From: Prorocentrum cordatum
Taxonomy: Eukaryota; Sar; Dinophyceae; Prorocentrales; Prorocentraceae
Direction of reading: 5' to 3'
DNA length: 64,000 bases
NCBI GenBank assembly: GCA_963575745.1
Contig: CAUYUJ010015016.1
Location: forward strand, 264,236 to 328,235
Below, piece after piece: positions 31,366 to 44,527 of the stretch. Each line of letters opens with the position of its first letter. The first letter of the stretch is position 1. The translations under genes were made by a program, and so were the position numbers. Under the pieces are notes generated by a model that was given only the letters and a program-made list of their open reading frames with translations, made no database searches and was not told the DNA's origin.

Positions 31366-32250
31366 TTAACGCTTCCGCTTGCGGGCCAGCGGCAGCGCGC
31401 GTTTGATGGCCAGCTGCGCGAGGTGGCAGCCGCAGCCGACGATGTTGAGGCCTGCGTTCTGCAGTCCCTTCCTCGCTGCGCCCTCGCGGTCGCTCGGCCC
31501 TGCGATCGCGTCTGACACGTCGAGGCCGACGTCCTTGAGGCGTCCGTGGAGCACGGCTTCGTATGCGCCCTGGCCCCTACTTGCGGGCATGCGCTTGACT
31601 CCGATGCGCGCGCTATGCCGGCGAAGGGGGTCGGCCCAGTCGGCGATGATCGCCGTAAAGTGCATCGGCGTGAAGCTCTTGGTCTTCCAGCCGTCTAGCG
31701 AGGCCGCCACCTTGCAGCCTTGGAGCTTCGCCTCCTTCAACATCTCTTTCGCCTCGGCTTTGAGCGCGGCGACCTGGGGCGGCAATTCTGTCTTGATGCC
31801 CTTGCGCCCTGGCACTCCAGAGAGCGCCGGGATGGTGCGCCGACAGTCGTCGGCCAATCTCAGTGGGCGCATGTTCTGGAACGCCACGGTGCGCACCCAC
31901 TGCGAAGCCAAGACTGAGTCCACAGGCCGGGCTCTCCCGCCCCCGGGCGGCTGGGGGGCTGCCAACCAATCGGGCGCATCAATATGCCCCTGCTGCACGT
32001 GGCGCAGCACGCGCACCCGCGCGGCAGACGTGGAGCCGTGCCGCATCAGGACCACGCCGTCGAAGTGGGCGGACAGCAACTGGCCCCGAACGACAGTGCC
32101 CCTCACCTCTTCCAATGGCGGTTCCTCTGGGTGGCATACTTTGCAGAACCGAGCCCCGCCACTGCCATTCCTGAGAGGGTGGGGGAAATCGTGAACAAGT
32201 GATTTCACGGGCCGCGCCCGCGCGCGGACAAAGAGCTCGCCGGGGCCCAT
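31366..32250 (-). CDS. hAT-like transposase, N-terminal part
   Basis: An uninterrupted 294-residue frame from ATG 32250. Residues 35-89 form a BED-type zinc finger: FCKVC with Cys36 and Cys39, then GSTSAARVRVLRHVQQGH with His84 and His89. Around residue 181 comes VAASLDGWKTKSF, matching the hAT xLDGWT motif whose Asp is catalytic. MHFTAIIADW and, near the end, GCGCHLAQLAIKRAL follow, matching the hAT C.CHxxNL motif. The region where hAT proteins have TDNAxN reads AIAGPSDREGAARKG, so the second Asp position looks altered. The frame stops at 31366 and the C-terminal third with the last acidic residue and dimerisation region is absent or spliced away. It is probably a truncated copy. It could be the class of enzyme that moved the 8-bp-duplication elements at 55.4 and 62.3 kb. 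Confidence 0.7.
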   Translation of the reverse strand: MGPGELFVRARARPVKSLVHDFPHPLRNGSGGARFCKVCHPEEPPLEEVRGTVVRGQLLSAHFDGVVLMRHGSTSAARVRVLRHVQQGHIDAPDWLAAPQPPGGGRARPVDSVLASQWVRTVAFQNMRPLRLADDCRRTIPALSGVPGRKGIKTELPPQVAALKAEAKEMLKEAKLQGCKVAASLDGWKTKSFTPMHFTAIIADWADPLRRHSARIGVKRMPASRGQGAYEAVLHGRLKDVGLDVSDAIAGPSDREGAARKGLQNAGLNIVGCGCHLAQLAIKRALPLARKRKR

Positions 32251-32337
32251 GGCGCCGGCCGGCAGCGCCCCAGGATGGCGACGAGGCTTGAGGCACCCAA
32301 TGCCAAAGCTTCAGCCAACATGTGCAAGCGTTGCCAT

Positions 32338-32357
32338 AGTCGTCGTCGTCGTCGTCG

Positions 32358-32392
<35 letters not shown>

Positions 32393-32413
32393 CGTCGTCG
32401 TCGTCGTCGTCGT

Positions 32414-32459
<46 letters not shown>

Positions 32460-33061
32460 GGTCGTCGTCGTGGTCGTCGTCGTCGTGGTCATCGTCGTCG
32501 TTGGGGAGGCCCCGGGATCGTCGGTCCGGGGGGGCCCCCCCTGGGGACCCCCCTCATCGGTCTCCCTCGGAAGTGCAGCAGGGCGCGGCGAAGACGACGA
32601 CGACGACCCCCCCTCGCGGGTGCAACCCCCTCGGGGCTGCGACCCCCTCGCGGGCGCGACCTCCCTCGCGGGCGCGACCCCCCTCGGGGCTGCGACCCCC
32701 CTCGCGGGTGCGACCCCCTTCGGGGCTGCGACCCCCCTCGCGGGCGCGACCCCCCTCGGGGCTGCGACCCCCCTCGGGGCTGCGACCCCCCTCGGGGCGA
32801 CGGCGACGGCAGCGGCGCGGGGGGGGGAAGGGCAGGGAAGAGCAGGAGAGGAGCAGGTTGAGGGGCCCCCCCTCTGGGGGGGGACGGGGCGGCCGCGACA
32901 GAGGGATCGAAGAGCAGCAGCGCGCGGCAGAGGCAGCGTCGACGTCGACGTTCTCTCGAGGGGGGGCCCAAGGGGGCCCCGGGAACTTAAGTCCGGGGGG
33001 GCCCGCGGCTGAGGCCCCAAAGGGGGCCCCGGAAACGCCGGTCCGGAACGTCGACGGCGAC

Positions 33062-33095
<34 letters not shown>

Positions 33096-33540
33096 GGGCC
33101 GCGGCGGCGGCGGCGCCGAGCAGCGAGGCACCTCGCCAGGCACGTCGCTGGAGGGCCTCGCGCCTCCACGCCTCCACGTTCCTCCTCCTCCTCCTTCTCC
33201 TCCTCGTCGCCCTCCTCCTCCCTCCTCCGCCTCCTCCTCCTCCTCTCCTCCCCCATCCCCCCCCCTTTTTTTCAAACTGGGTCGTCGCTTGCGCAGACGG
33301 GGCGCCCAACGTCGCACCTGACCAGTCGGGCCGAACCGAACTGGAGCGGCCACTCGACCCGAACCGAACCGGTCGGACCCAACCGCGCGAAAACCGGAAC
33401 CGAACCGAACTGGCGGCAGGCCCAAGCCGAACCGGCCGAAACCGGACCGATGCCAAACCGAACCGGCCAAGCAAAACCGACCCGGCTGCGGAACCGTACC
33501 GAACCGAACCGAGCCGATCCCTTCGTGGTGTTTGCTGAAC
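32338..33540. repeat. (GTC)n tract and GC-rich minisatellite block
   Basis: (GTC)n at about 32340-32505, GCGACCCCCCTCGCGGG units at 32615-32805, GA/ACG tracts near 33050-33100, (CCT)n at 33180-33250 and degenerate GAACCGAACC at 33320-33530. The order (triplet tract, GACCCCC units, GAACC units) parallels 28.96-30.1 kb. Confidence 0.85.
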
Positions 33541-34519
33541 GGACCAGCTCTGGGGCATCGACTCCGCCCCCCCCCCCGCTTCAACTTTCACCTCGCCGGC
33601 GGAGCCGCCGCCATGTCAAGCCCACTGGCCGCGGAGGGCGAGGCGCGCCCAAGGGCGACGCCTCTATGGATTTGGGCCGCCCTTCAAGCAGGGGAGGGGG
33701 AGAAGGAGGAGGGGGAAGAGGAGAAGGAGAAAAAGGAGGAGGAGGAAAAGGAGGAGGAGAAGGAGGAAGAGGAGGAGGCGACACTCGACCAAAAAGGTCT
33801 TGCAAAACGAAATCGGCCCTAAGGGCCGCCCAGGCAACTGACCCGCGCGCCCGCGCGCACCGAACCGCGCGCGGGCACGAGGGTCAGCCGCCAAAGCAGT
33901 CCTCAGGGCCCAGGGCCGCACGGGCCCTCTGCTGCGAGGCAAGGGCAAAGGCGCGAACCGCAAAGGCTTGCTGCCCCATCCTCCGGGCCTGGACCAGCTG
34001 GAGCCCGAAGCAAAGCAAAACCTCCAGGACTGTCGGCCTCTCAGGGCCGTCGGGCGGGGGAACCGCTTGGGCCCCCTCAGAGCGCCCGTGGGAAAATGCT
34101 CAATCCAAAAATCGATTTAGGATTCTGAAGGCGACCTGAGGCTGCCTAGCAGCCCTTTCCCACTCTTGGGGTGCTGACCGTGCTTGAGACGGCTACGGAT
34201 ATTCATGGCGCTGGGGATCGGGCCTCGTGAACAAGTATCCAGAAGGCCTCGTCTCTGCATGTCTGAGGTATACCCGCAGCACGTGGAGCAGAAAAGCAAA
34301 ACGCCAATTCGACTGTGCTGAGGCTCGAGACTTTCGTCGGCGAAGATGGGGGACGCGAGCAAGGCGCGCCCGCGGACGCGCCAAGGCCGCAAGGCACCGT
34401 CTGTGGCAGCCCGCTGGCCCCCAACAGCACCAGATGGGGCTGGCCCCATGCTGCTCACCACCATCGCCTTCGGACTCTTGGGGCCCATCGGGCCAGTCGC
34501 TCAATCTGATCAGCTTGGG
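33541..34519. other. No gene; purine tract at 33685-33785
   Basis: GGAGGAGAAGGAG low complexity followed by unassigned GC-rich DNA. 34190-34519 may continue the LINE relic described next, but no motif was recognised. Confidence 0.5.
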
Positions 34520-35055
34520 CGCGCCGACGCCCATGGAGTCCAGCAGCGCACGGCGAGAAACGTGGACCTCCTGGGCCGCGGCGCACTGGGCCGCTTGGCG
34601 CGCGATCACCTGGCAGCCCTCGATGCGCTGGATGTTGGCCAGAGGCTCCCTGGCGGCCGCCGCGCCCTACTTGGCGCGCTGATCCGCCCTGGCGTTGCCG
34701 TCGAGCTCGAACTGCGTGGTCTAGCCGCTCCTCGCGGCTGCCTGCCCAAGGTGGGCCTTGGTCATGACCACCGTGGCCTCCTGAAGCCTCTCGGCCCTGC
34801 CGGCCCAGAGGTTGGCCCGCCGGCTGCCGGCGGCCGCCGCCGCCGCGAGGCAGCACGCGCAGTGCGCGGTGGCCAGGCCATCGATGTAGATACGGAAGGC
34901 GCCGCCCGCCACCGCGTCCGCCAGCGCCTTCACGGCGCAGTCTCCACCGCCCCTGGCCAGCTGCTCTGGGCCCTCGCTGAGCGGGGCAGCGCCCCGGGCC
35001 TCAGCGATCAGCCAGTGGTTCGTGTCGTGGACCACGACTGAACGGCCAGCCACTC
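34520..35055 (-). pseudogene. LINE-type RNase H relic
   Basis: The minus strand reads GDCAVKALADAVAGGAFRIY and IDGLATAHCAC. It continues with NLWAGRAERLQEATVVMTKA and HLGQ. After a frame change comes QFELDGNARADQRAK, an in-frame TAG, then REPLANIQRIEGCQVIARQA and AQCAAAQEVHV. KAH followed by GNxxAD is the last catalytic region of RNase H as found in non-LTR retrotransposons, and the trailing helical Gln/Ala-rich tail is familiar to me from dinoflagellate LINEs. The frame change and TAG make this a dead fragment. The reverse transcriptase, expected upstream toward higher coordinates, was not found. Confidence 0.55.
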
Positions 35056-36440
35056 GCAGGCTCGGGTAGGCCTGGCTGCTGGTACGCTTGTGTCGCTTGG
35101 GGTGGATAGTAGGTCGGCGCTGATTGTGCGTACTTCGTGTATTCGTTGTGGCACACTGGTTACCATGTAGAGCTCTTTCCTGTGCTACAGTGCTGCTGGT
35201 GTTGTTTCCCGTTGCCTTTCCCTCGGCTTGAGGATTTGGGGTATGTTTGTACATTTCTGTGGTAGTCTGTCGTGCAGGTTGCTGTGCAGTGTGGTGTTGG
35301 TTAAGGAGGTGTCGTGCTGCTTGTATCTGGTCGTGTGTTGATTGGTCTAGTAGCGTTCGGGCCGAAGCTATTCTTAGTGCCGTTCGAGCTGCTGTTCTCT
35401 TTTCCTGTTCCATACGGTGCCAGGAAGGGTATGGGGAAGTAGTCGGAGTCGTGGGCGTCGGCCACTGGGCGTAGGTCGCCGTAGTCGAAGACGTGGTCCT
35501 GCTGCGCTGTCGCGGTGTCCGCAACGCAGAAGATATAAACATATCCTAGATGTAGTGAGTGTAAGATGGGTATGTAGATAAGAATTCACAATGGGATCTT
35601 TAGGGTGGTTTACGATTGTGGCTGGCCCCTCAGGGCTGGCGCACTGCCACGAGCTGCTGGGCCCGAGGCCGGCAGGCGTGCGGGGGGGGGGGGGGAGAAA
35701 AGAGGGCGGAGGCAGGGGGGAGGAGGGATCGGGAAGGATGGAGGGCGGAGGGGGAAGCGAGGGGGGGAGAGAACGGGAGATGAGGAAAGAGGGAGAGAAC
35801 TGGAAACAGGAGGGATGGGAGGGAGGGAGGGAGGGGAAGAGGCCAACAGGAAACAGGAATAGGCCAACAAGAAACAGGACAGAGGCGGGATTGAGGGAGA
35901 AAACAAGACAGGAGAGGGGCTCACAGGGGGTCGCTCATTCCAAACCTTACGGGGGCCCATGACTTTGGCCTTCTCGCCATTTCGCTTCAAACGGCCCTCC
36001 AAGGCCTCAAGATAGCTCCGAGATGGCCCAAGGGAAGCCCAAGCCCAAGATGTGCCCAAGAGGGCCCCAAGAAGTTTATCCGCCGACCCCAGAGGCGCGC
36101 GAGGGAAAGTGGCCAACATTGCCCAACGCAATCTCTCGCCCACCACTGACCAATGCTCATCTCATCGCCCTGACATCTCCACCCCAACGACCTCTGCTGT
36201 TGGGGCTGCCCCCACCAGACAATGCCCCCCCCCCCCCCCCGCGCACACAGAGGTCAGCTGTTGAGACCCCTCCACACGACAAGTTCTGGCCCGAAGCCCA
36301 CCAGCGCCCCCCTCCTCGCCCTGGCACTCCCACCCCACGACAGGTTAGTTTTTGCCCACCAGCGCCCCTCCAACCACCCCCCTCCTCGCGCAGATGGCCC
36401 GACCGCAGATGACTACGTTCACTTCCTTCGGCGCGAGCTC
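35056..36440. other. No gene recognised; purine tract 35675-35860
   Basis: 35060-35545 is open on minus but Thr/Gln/His-rich without a known domain. 35675-35860 is GGGAGG low complexity. 35900-36440 is unassigned. Confidence 0.5.
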
Positions 36441-36444
36441 CACG

Positions 36445-38940
<2,496 letters not shown>

Positions 38941-39029
38941 GGCTGGCGCACCAGCCCCGCACCAGGCGCGGCTGGCGCGCTCGGGCCCTCCGGGCGCGCA
39001 GTAAAACGTTGCGTCTGCGAGCCCAGGCG

Positions 39030-40280
39030 GCTGCGGCGCAGGCCGCGGGGGGGGGGGGGGCGAAGGGGAGGGGGGGGGGGGGAGGGGGAGGGGGATGAGG
39101 ATGAGGAGGAGGAAGAGGAGGAAGAGGATGAGGAGGAGGAGGAGGAGGAGGAGGACGAGGAAAGGAGGAGGAGGAACACCAAGACACGCATTGATAGTAC
39201 GTAGAACCGTAGATTCAAAATGGTAAGAATTGAGTAGGAATGCGAATATTTACAATGGCAATCGTAGTGTCGAATCTCATAATATATACTGAATACCTTT
39301 CATAAGACACATAGTAATGACTTGTCATAAGAAGACGGTGAACCAACATTCTACTATTAACAACCGTAGTTCGAAAACCACGTGCGACTAATAATACTAG
39401 TTCGACTGCTCAAACTAATGTTAATGAGAAAAAGAATGCTAGTACGAACGCTTATACTAGTACTCTAAACATAATACGGAAATGCGAAAACGAATGGTAC
39501 TGATACCACTACTACGAATAATCATAATAAAAAATAATAGTGGCACTGGCAATGAGGTTGCTATTGCAAATACCAACAGCACTGATCATAGTACTACTAA
39601 GAAGAGAAAGAGGAGGACAATGTATATATAACCACGTGCGCAGACACATGCTTGGCTGTCTGCAGCTATTCGTGGTTCGGGGAGGAAAAAGGCCCGCGCC
39701 CGCCCCCGCGCGCGCGTGTCCATACTGCATACTTTCCTTACCCATCGGGCGGCGGGGCGGCGTCGGCTGCATGGCCGCCGCGGGGCCGTCAGCGGCGCCA
39801 CTCAAGATGTTGCTTGTTATAATGTATGATTGAAGCTGGTGGTTATAATGCCGCGTAAGTCGTTGCAATATCTACTCATGATGGTTATAATGTTGATTGT
39901 TGCTGGTGGTGGTGATGAGGAGAATGATAATCAATGGTGCTGGTGACGATGGTGGTGACGGAGGTGATGGTGATGGTAATGTTGAGGGTGCTAGATGTGG
40001 TGATGATGGTATATTGGTGAAGGTGGTCATGAGTTGGCGGGGATTGTGGTGAGGACGACGGCGACGGACGATGATAACGACGATGTCGACGATGCCGATG
40101 GCCATGGTCATCCCTTCTTGCTCCGACGATCGCTCGCGCCGTCGGTCTCCTGCAGCCGTGTCGGTGCCAGTGCGGCCGCCACTGCGGCCTGTTGCTCCCT
40201 GGTCGGCGTCCTCAAGGTATCCCTGGCGGTGGTTCTATCGCATAGGCTTCCTGGTTATAGGCGCGCAAGCATCTCCTGGA
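39030..40280. other. No gene: purine tract then A+T-rich DNA
   Basis: 39045-39170 is GGAGGA low complexity. 39190-39860 is A+T-rich, unlike its surroundings, with no frame of note. 39860-40080 contains GATGGTG-type imperfect repeats. 40080-40280 is unassigned. Confidence 0.6.
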
Positions 40281-41405
40281 CTAGTCCTTCTCTCGCTGCT
40301 CCGCCGGCCAGTCGCTGACGGGGAAGTCCACGTCGTCGTCGCGTGGTCTTGGAATGCCCTGCGAGTCGAAGTCCACGTCCTCGCCGTCTTGGAGCGCCTG
40401 GTGGTACTTCGACCATAAGCTCAGCTGTCTTTCGTAATAGCGGGAGACTGGATTCTGAGGACCGTTCGTCACGGTGGCTAAGATGATCCTTGCGGCCTCA
40501 TACGTATCAAACTCATACGTCTCCCATTCCTCAACCCCTGCGGCAGTCATGGCGCCGTCCACTACGGCCAGGCGCGCCGCTGCGACCATGCGACCCTGCG
40601 CCGCTGGCGCCCTCGCGCAGGCACTGTGCATGAACTCGATGTGCACCGCATTGTGCCACGCAAGCTGGGCTTCTTGCAGTCGCTGCTCGGCATCGAGCGT
40701 GCGCTGCCTTGCATGCATCACTGCACCTGTCGCACGGAGCACCTCCGTGCGACCGATAGGCGAGCGCATCTCGCGCAAGGCGCGCGCGTACGACTCAGGC
40801 GGCAAGCCGTCGTGCGACCAGTACGGCGTTCGCCCATCTCGGTTGGCATGGTAAGCCTCACGGTCGCGCGTGCTCTCCCACCACTGCGTCCAGCGCCCAT
40901 CATCGACGAACCCGTGCCCCAGCGATGCGGCTTCCCGCTCCGATTCCGCGGCCTCGATTACGCTTGCCACGTAGGAGTCCTCTCAGTCTCGTGCATCGTC
41001 AAACTCTGGAGCCGCCGCTGCGGCTTCGTCCTCGGTGACGGGACTAAGCGTAACTTCGCCCTCGGTGACTGGACTGAGCGGAACTCGGCGCCCGCCGCTG
41101 CGGACATTTTGGAATGTAGCTGTGGTGGCGACCAACCACCTCGCGAGCAGCTCGCCCAACTCGGCCCCGCCCACAAGGAAGATGATGTAGAAATCTCCCG
41201 TACGGCCCGCGACGCGCGTGGCCGCCAGGAAACGAGCCAGGCGCTTGCGGTCGATGTGTTCTATGCCGTTGATCGAGGCCTCGCGGCGGCATGCATCGCA
41301 AATGGGGCCCATTCCACATTCCAGCGTCGCGTCAGGAATGTGGAATGGGACAGCATGCTCGCGGTCGCAGTAGATGGACATGCTGTCGTCGGGCAGGCTG
41401 CCCAT
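40281..41405 (-). CDS. WW-domain-like protein with Cys-rich N-terminus, one in-frame TGA
   Basis: From ATG 41405 the frame reads MGSLPDDSMSIYCDREHAV, then ATLECGMGPICDACRREAS (four cysteines, possible metal site) and RTGDFYIIFLVGGAELGEL. It meets TGA at 40985-40983 and continues in the same frame as EDSYVASVIEAAESERE. About 15-45 codons past the stop, GRWTQWWESTRDREAYHANR and DGRTPYWSHDGLPP fit a WW domain (Trp, Tyr, Asn, Thr, Trp, Pro in order), a module that binds proline-rich ligands. The tail is acidic and ends SDWPAEQREKD at 40281. No ATG precedes the WW half, so the two halves belong together and the TGA is decay, error or readthrough. The frame is also open upstream of 41405 (AAEAACWQRH). 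Confidence 0.55.
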
Positions 41406-41479
41406 GTGTCTTTGCCAGCAGGCAGCTTCGGCTGCGGTCCGCCACTGCAGACCTCCCTAGGAGGCGGCCGCCTGGCCGG

Positions 41480-41820
41480 TGAGCGCGGGCGCGCGGTGGC
41501 GCGGTGGCGCCGCTGAACTGTCAGCGGCTGCGTGCACATATGTTCACACATGCACTGACGCATGCAATAATTATGGCAATAATTATGACAGGTGTGCTCA
41601 TTTGTGTGTGACCTCGTGTATATATATATATGTATATATATGACTACACATAATTATGTACTAGTCGTTAAAACAAGTACATCTGATCGTCTACTTTGTA
41701 AATACCGAAGCATGTGATCATATACCACCATTAATTAGTCTACCAGATACCTTTTGGGCAGTGGTGACAATGACAACGGCGGCGACAGGATATGCTTCTT
41801 TTCCCAGCGGGGTCGCGCCA
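41480..41820. other. A+T-rich spacer with (TA)n
   Basis: 41560-41750 is A+T-rich (ATAATTATGGCAATAATTAT, TATATATATATG near 41620-41640). No gene. Confidence 0.6.
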
Positions 41821-41822
41821 CT

Positions 41823-44152
41823 CTAAGCGCTCCGGCGCGAGCCCGCCCCTTGGCGCCAGCCGCCACTGCGGCCCTTCTTCTTCTGATGCGCCCTCCTCCA
41901 GCTGCGTCGCTGCTCGCTGGCAGTCTGCCTCGATCCACGTCCCTGGCGGCCGTGGCCTATGAAGATCATGTTCTGGTGAATGCCGTGGAGCCAATGCGAG
42001 ACGAAGGTGTCGTCCCTGAGCCGCTTGGAGACCACCTTCCCCAGGTTCGGAAGCGGGCGCAAGCCGTAGTGCGTGCTCTGGAAGAAGTTCTGCCTTGTCT
42101 CCGTCAACCTTGCGATGCGGTGTGCCTCGACTGGATCCTCTGGATGCGTGCCCTCTTCGAGCTGTTCGGGGCACTCGGTGTAAGCAGTGCGCCACTGCGT
42201 ACTCGCCACCGGCATGTCGCCCCACTGCGGCAGGGAGCTGCAACTGAAACGCTCGAGCCAGCTGCTTCGGAACTCGATCGGGGCCCCCGAGGCGACAGGC
42301 TGGAGCCACTCTGGCACCAGCGCCGCCACCTGCCCTTCTTCCTCTCCGTAGACGGGGTGCTGCGGGTCGCGCGTGCCGAGCACGGGTGCAAAGTTGTGGT
42401 GGATGGTATAATCAAACACGCCAGGCCCCCAGTCTTTGCGGAAGACGGCGTGGAAGGGCTTGTCCCCCGCGGCGAGGCCGCAACTGAAGCCTATGCGATG
42501 CGAGGTGCGTTCGTCGCAGTCGAAGAACCCAGTGAAGACGCGCGCGCTGCAGCGCAGCAGGCCCTCGATGATGTCCGCGCAGAAGTTCTCGGACCACTTG
42601 GAATGAGGGCCGTGGCGGGGGCCGTCGCTACGGCCACGGGCGAACCTGTAGCGGGCAGGCACGGCCATTCTGAAATGCGCGCCAGGGTTCCGGCTGGACT
42701 CGCGCAGGGCGACGTCGAAAATCGTCGCGACGTGCGCGTCGTCTGTGGCGCACGTGTTTTCCTGCTGCATAACTTTTGACGTCTCGACGACGCGGGGTTG
42801 GTAGAGCACGATTCCTGTCCTCTCTTTGAGGTCAACTAATTCCCAGTAGTTGTCGTCAGCTCGTCTGCTCATGGTCGCTACCACGCCCGCCGCTGCGTCC
42901 TCCAATTGTGATTTCAGTTCTGCGTGCCTACGCAACACTTCCCTCGCTTCCGCGTCGCGCGTCTGCGGGTGGTCGAGGAGCAGCGGGCACCAGATGGGCG
43001 CGAGGATGTTCGCTGGGCTATCGAGCAGTTTCTCGACATCTTCCACTGCGGCCGCGGCCGTCACTACGGCCGTGAGATAGGTAAACGATGGATCCGCAGG
43101 GGCTCGCCGATGCGGACTCTGATCCGGTGCTCGCCAGTCAGCGCGCGCGCGCAGCAGCGGAGCGCCGCGCTCCACGAAGTCGCCGAAATTGCCCCTGCCG
43201 TCCTCCACTTGGATCCAAGCTCTACTTCTCTGGTCCGTCAAACGCGCGTCGGCCACCTCCGCCGTCCACGGAGGATGCGCTCGCGTCGACGCGAGGGCGC
43301 TGTATGCCTCCCGTTTCGGCGCGGGTGGTGCGCAGCTGCTCGGCTTCGGCGTCGTGTGCAGTGGGGCTTCGTACTTCGGGGGTTCGTCAGGCTGCCGCGG
43401 CCCTCTTTTTGCCTGCGGTTCCAAGCGTGCCTTTTTCTTTGGCGGCTCTGCCGCGGCAGCAAGTGTGCCTTCGGAACCTGCGTCTGCTCGGAAGGCTTGC
43501 ATTTCGCCCTCGGCAACAGCTGCACTTTTGGTTCCCTGAGCGCCGCCACTGCGGACTTGGGAGGCGCTGCGGGGCTCACGGAAGGAACTGCGCGGGGGGG
43601 GGCGCGCGGGGCCCCGGGGGGTCTTGCTTTTGACCGAGGAGCCGATAAGTCGTCTGACTCGCTCAAATCCACAGCCCCCGAAGGTCTTGCTTTCGGTGGC
43701 GGCTTTGGCAAGGACTCCATCAGCGCTGTTGCCGCTTGCTTCGCTCCTGCCGCCCTCTTGGCAAACCCGATCGCAAGTGTCGCCGTCGCAGGCGCGCCTC
43801 CCGCCATCGACCACGCGGTCGCAGGTGCGCCCCCCGCCTTCGTCGCGATCCCAGGTGCATCTGGCGCAGCTTCGCTGGGCGAGCCAGACGAGTCACTCGT
43901 AGTCGAACTTTCGTCGGACGCGGCCCTTGGGGGGGCGCGCAGAACTGCGTTTCCGGAAGCTGTCGCGTCTGCAGGCGCGCCTGGGCCTTCGCTGGAGGCC
44001 GCCGCTGCAGCCTTGCTGCCTGCGGCGTCCCAGGGCACCATCGTTGAGGCCGTTGGGCCCGCCCCTTGAGCCAAAGGGGGGCGCGCGGCCAGCTGTTGGA
44101 GCCGCGCGCGCGGTCGAGGTGGGGACGTGACAGGCAAGATGGCAGACGCCAT
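41823..44152 (-). CDS. Long protein of unknown family, probable frame change in N-terminal third
   Basis: The candidate start at ATG 44152 (MASAILPVTSPPRPRARLQQ) gives an Ala/Pro/Ser-rich region with acidic patches SDESSTTSDSSGS and VDLSESDDLS. Near the hairpin at 43543-43554 the credible frame appears to switch to AEPPKKKARLEPQAKRG, a nuclear-signal-like basic patch. From about 43080 to 41823 the frame is uninterrupted and globular in character: ADDNYWELVDLKERTGIVLY, FTGFFDCDERTSHRIGFSC, FDYTIHHNFAPVLGTRD and DTFVSHWLHGIHQNMIFIGH. It ends in a basic Arg/Lys/Ser-rich tail. The Cys/His/Trp content and long open frame make coding status likely. I cannot name the family. It shares strand and hairpins with its neighbours. 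Confidence 0.6.
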
Positions 44153-44154
44153 CG

Positions 44155-44410
44155 TTAATCATCATCCTTGTCATCACCGATGTCATCGGAGTCGATATCG
44201 CCACCGTCATCACCAACGTCATCGCGATCACCATCGTCATCATCATTATCACCATCGCCATCGTTATCATCATCGCCATCACCATCGTCATTCATGAACG
44301 TCATCGTTCTCATCATCGCCATCGTTTCATCGTCATCATCATCGTCACCAGCGTCATCGTGGTCGTTGTTATCTGATGGTGGCGGAGATGATGACGGCGA
44401 TGTCGACACG
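44155..44410. repeat. (ATC)n-type tract
   Basis: Imperfect TCATCG/CACCATCG repeats between two minus-strand genes. Confidence 0.9.
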
Positions 44411-44527
44411 AATTAATTCGTTGACACGATTTAATTCGTCGCAAAGCTTCCGAAAAAGGCAGCGGCGGAAGCTGGTCTGCGATTCCTACAACCGGTGGCC
44501 GCCGCTGCGGCCTGCGCTGCCGCCGTA

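Noticed and set aside
35060-35542. Thr/Gln/His-rich minus frame upstream of the LINE relic
   Set aside because: Composition bias without any motif. It could be LINE N-terminal sequence, but I cannot support it.
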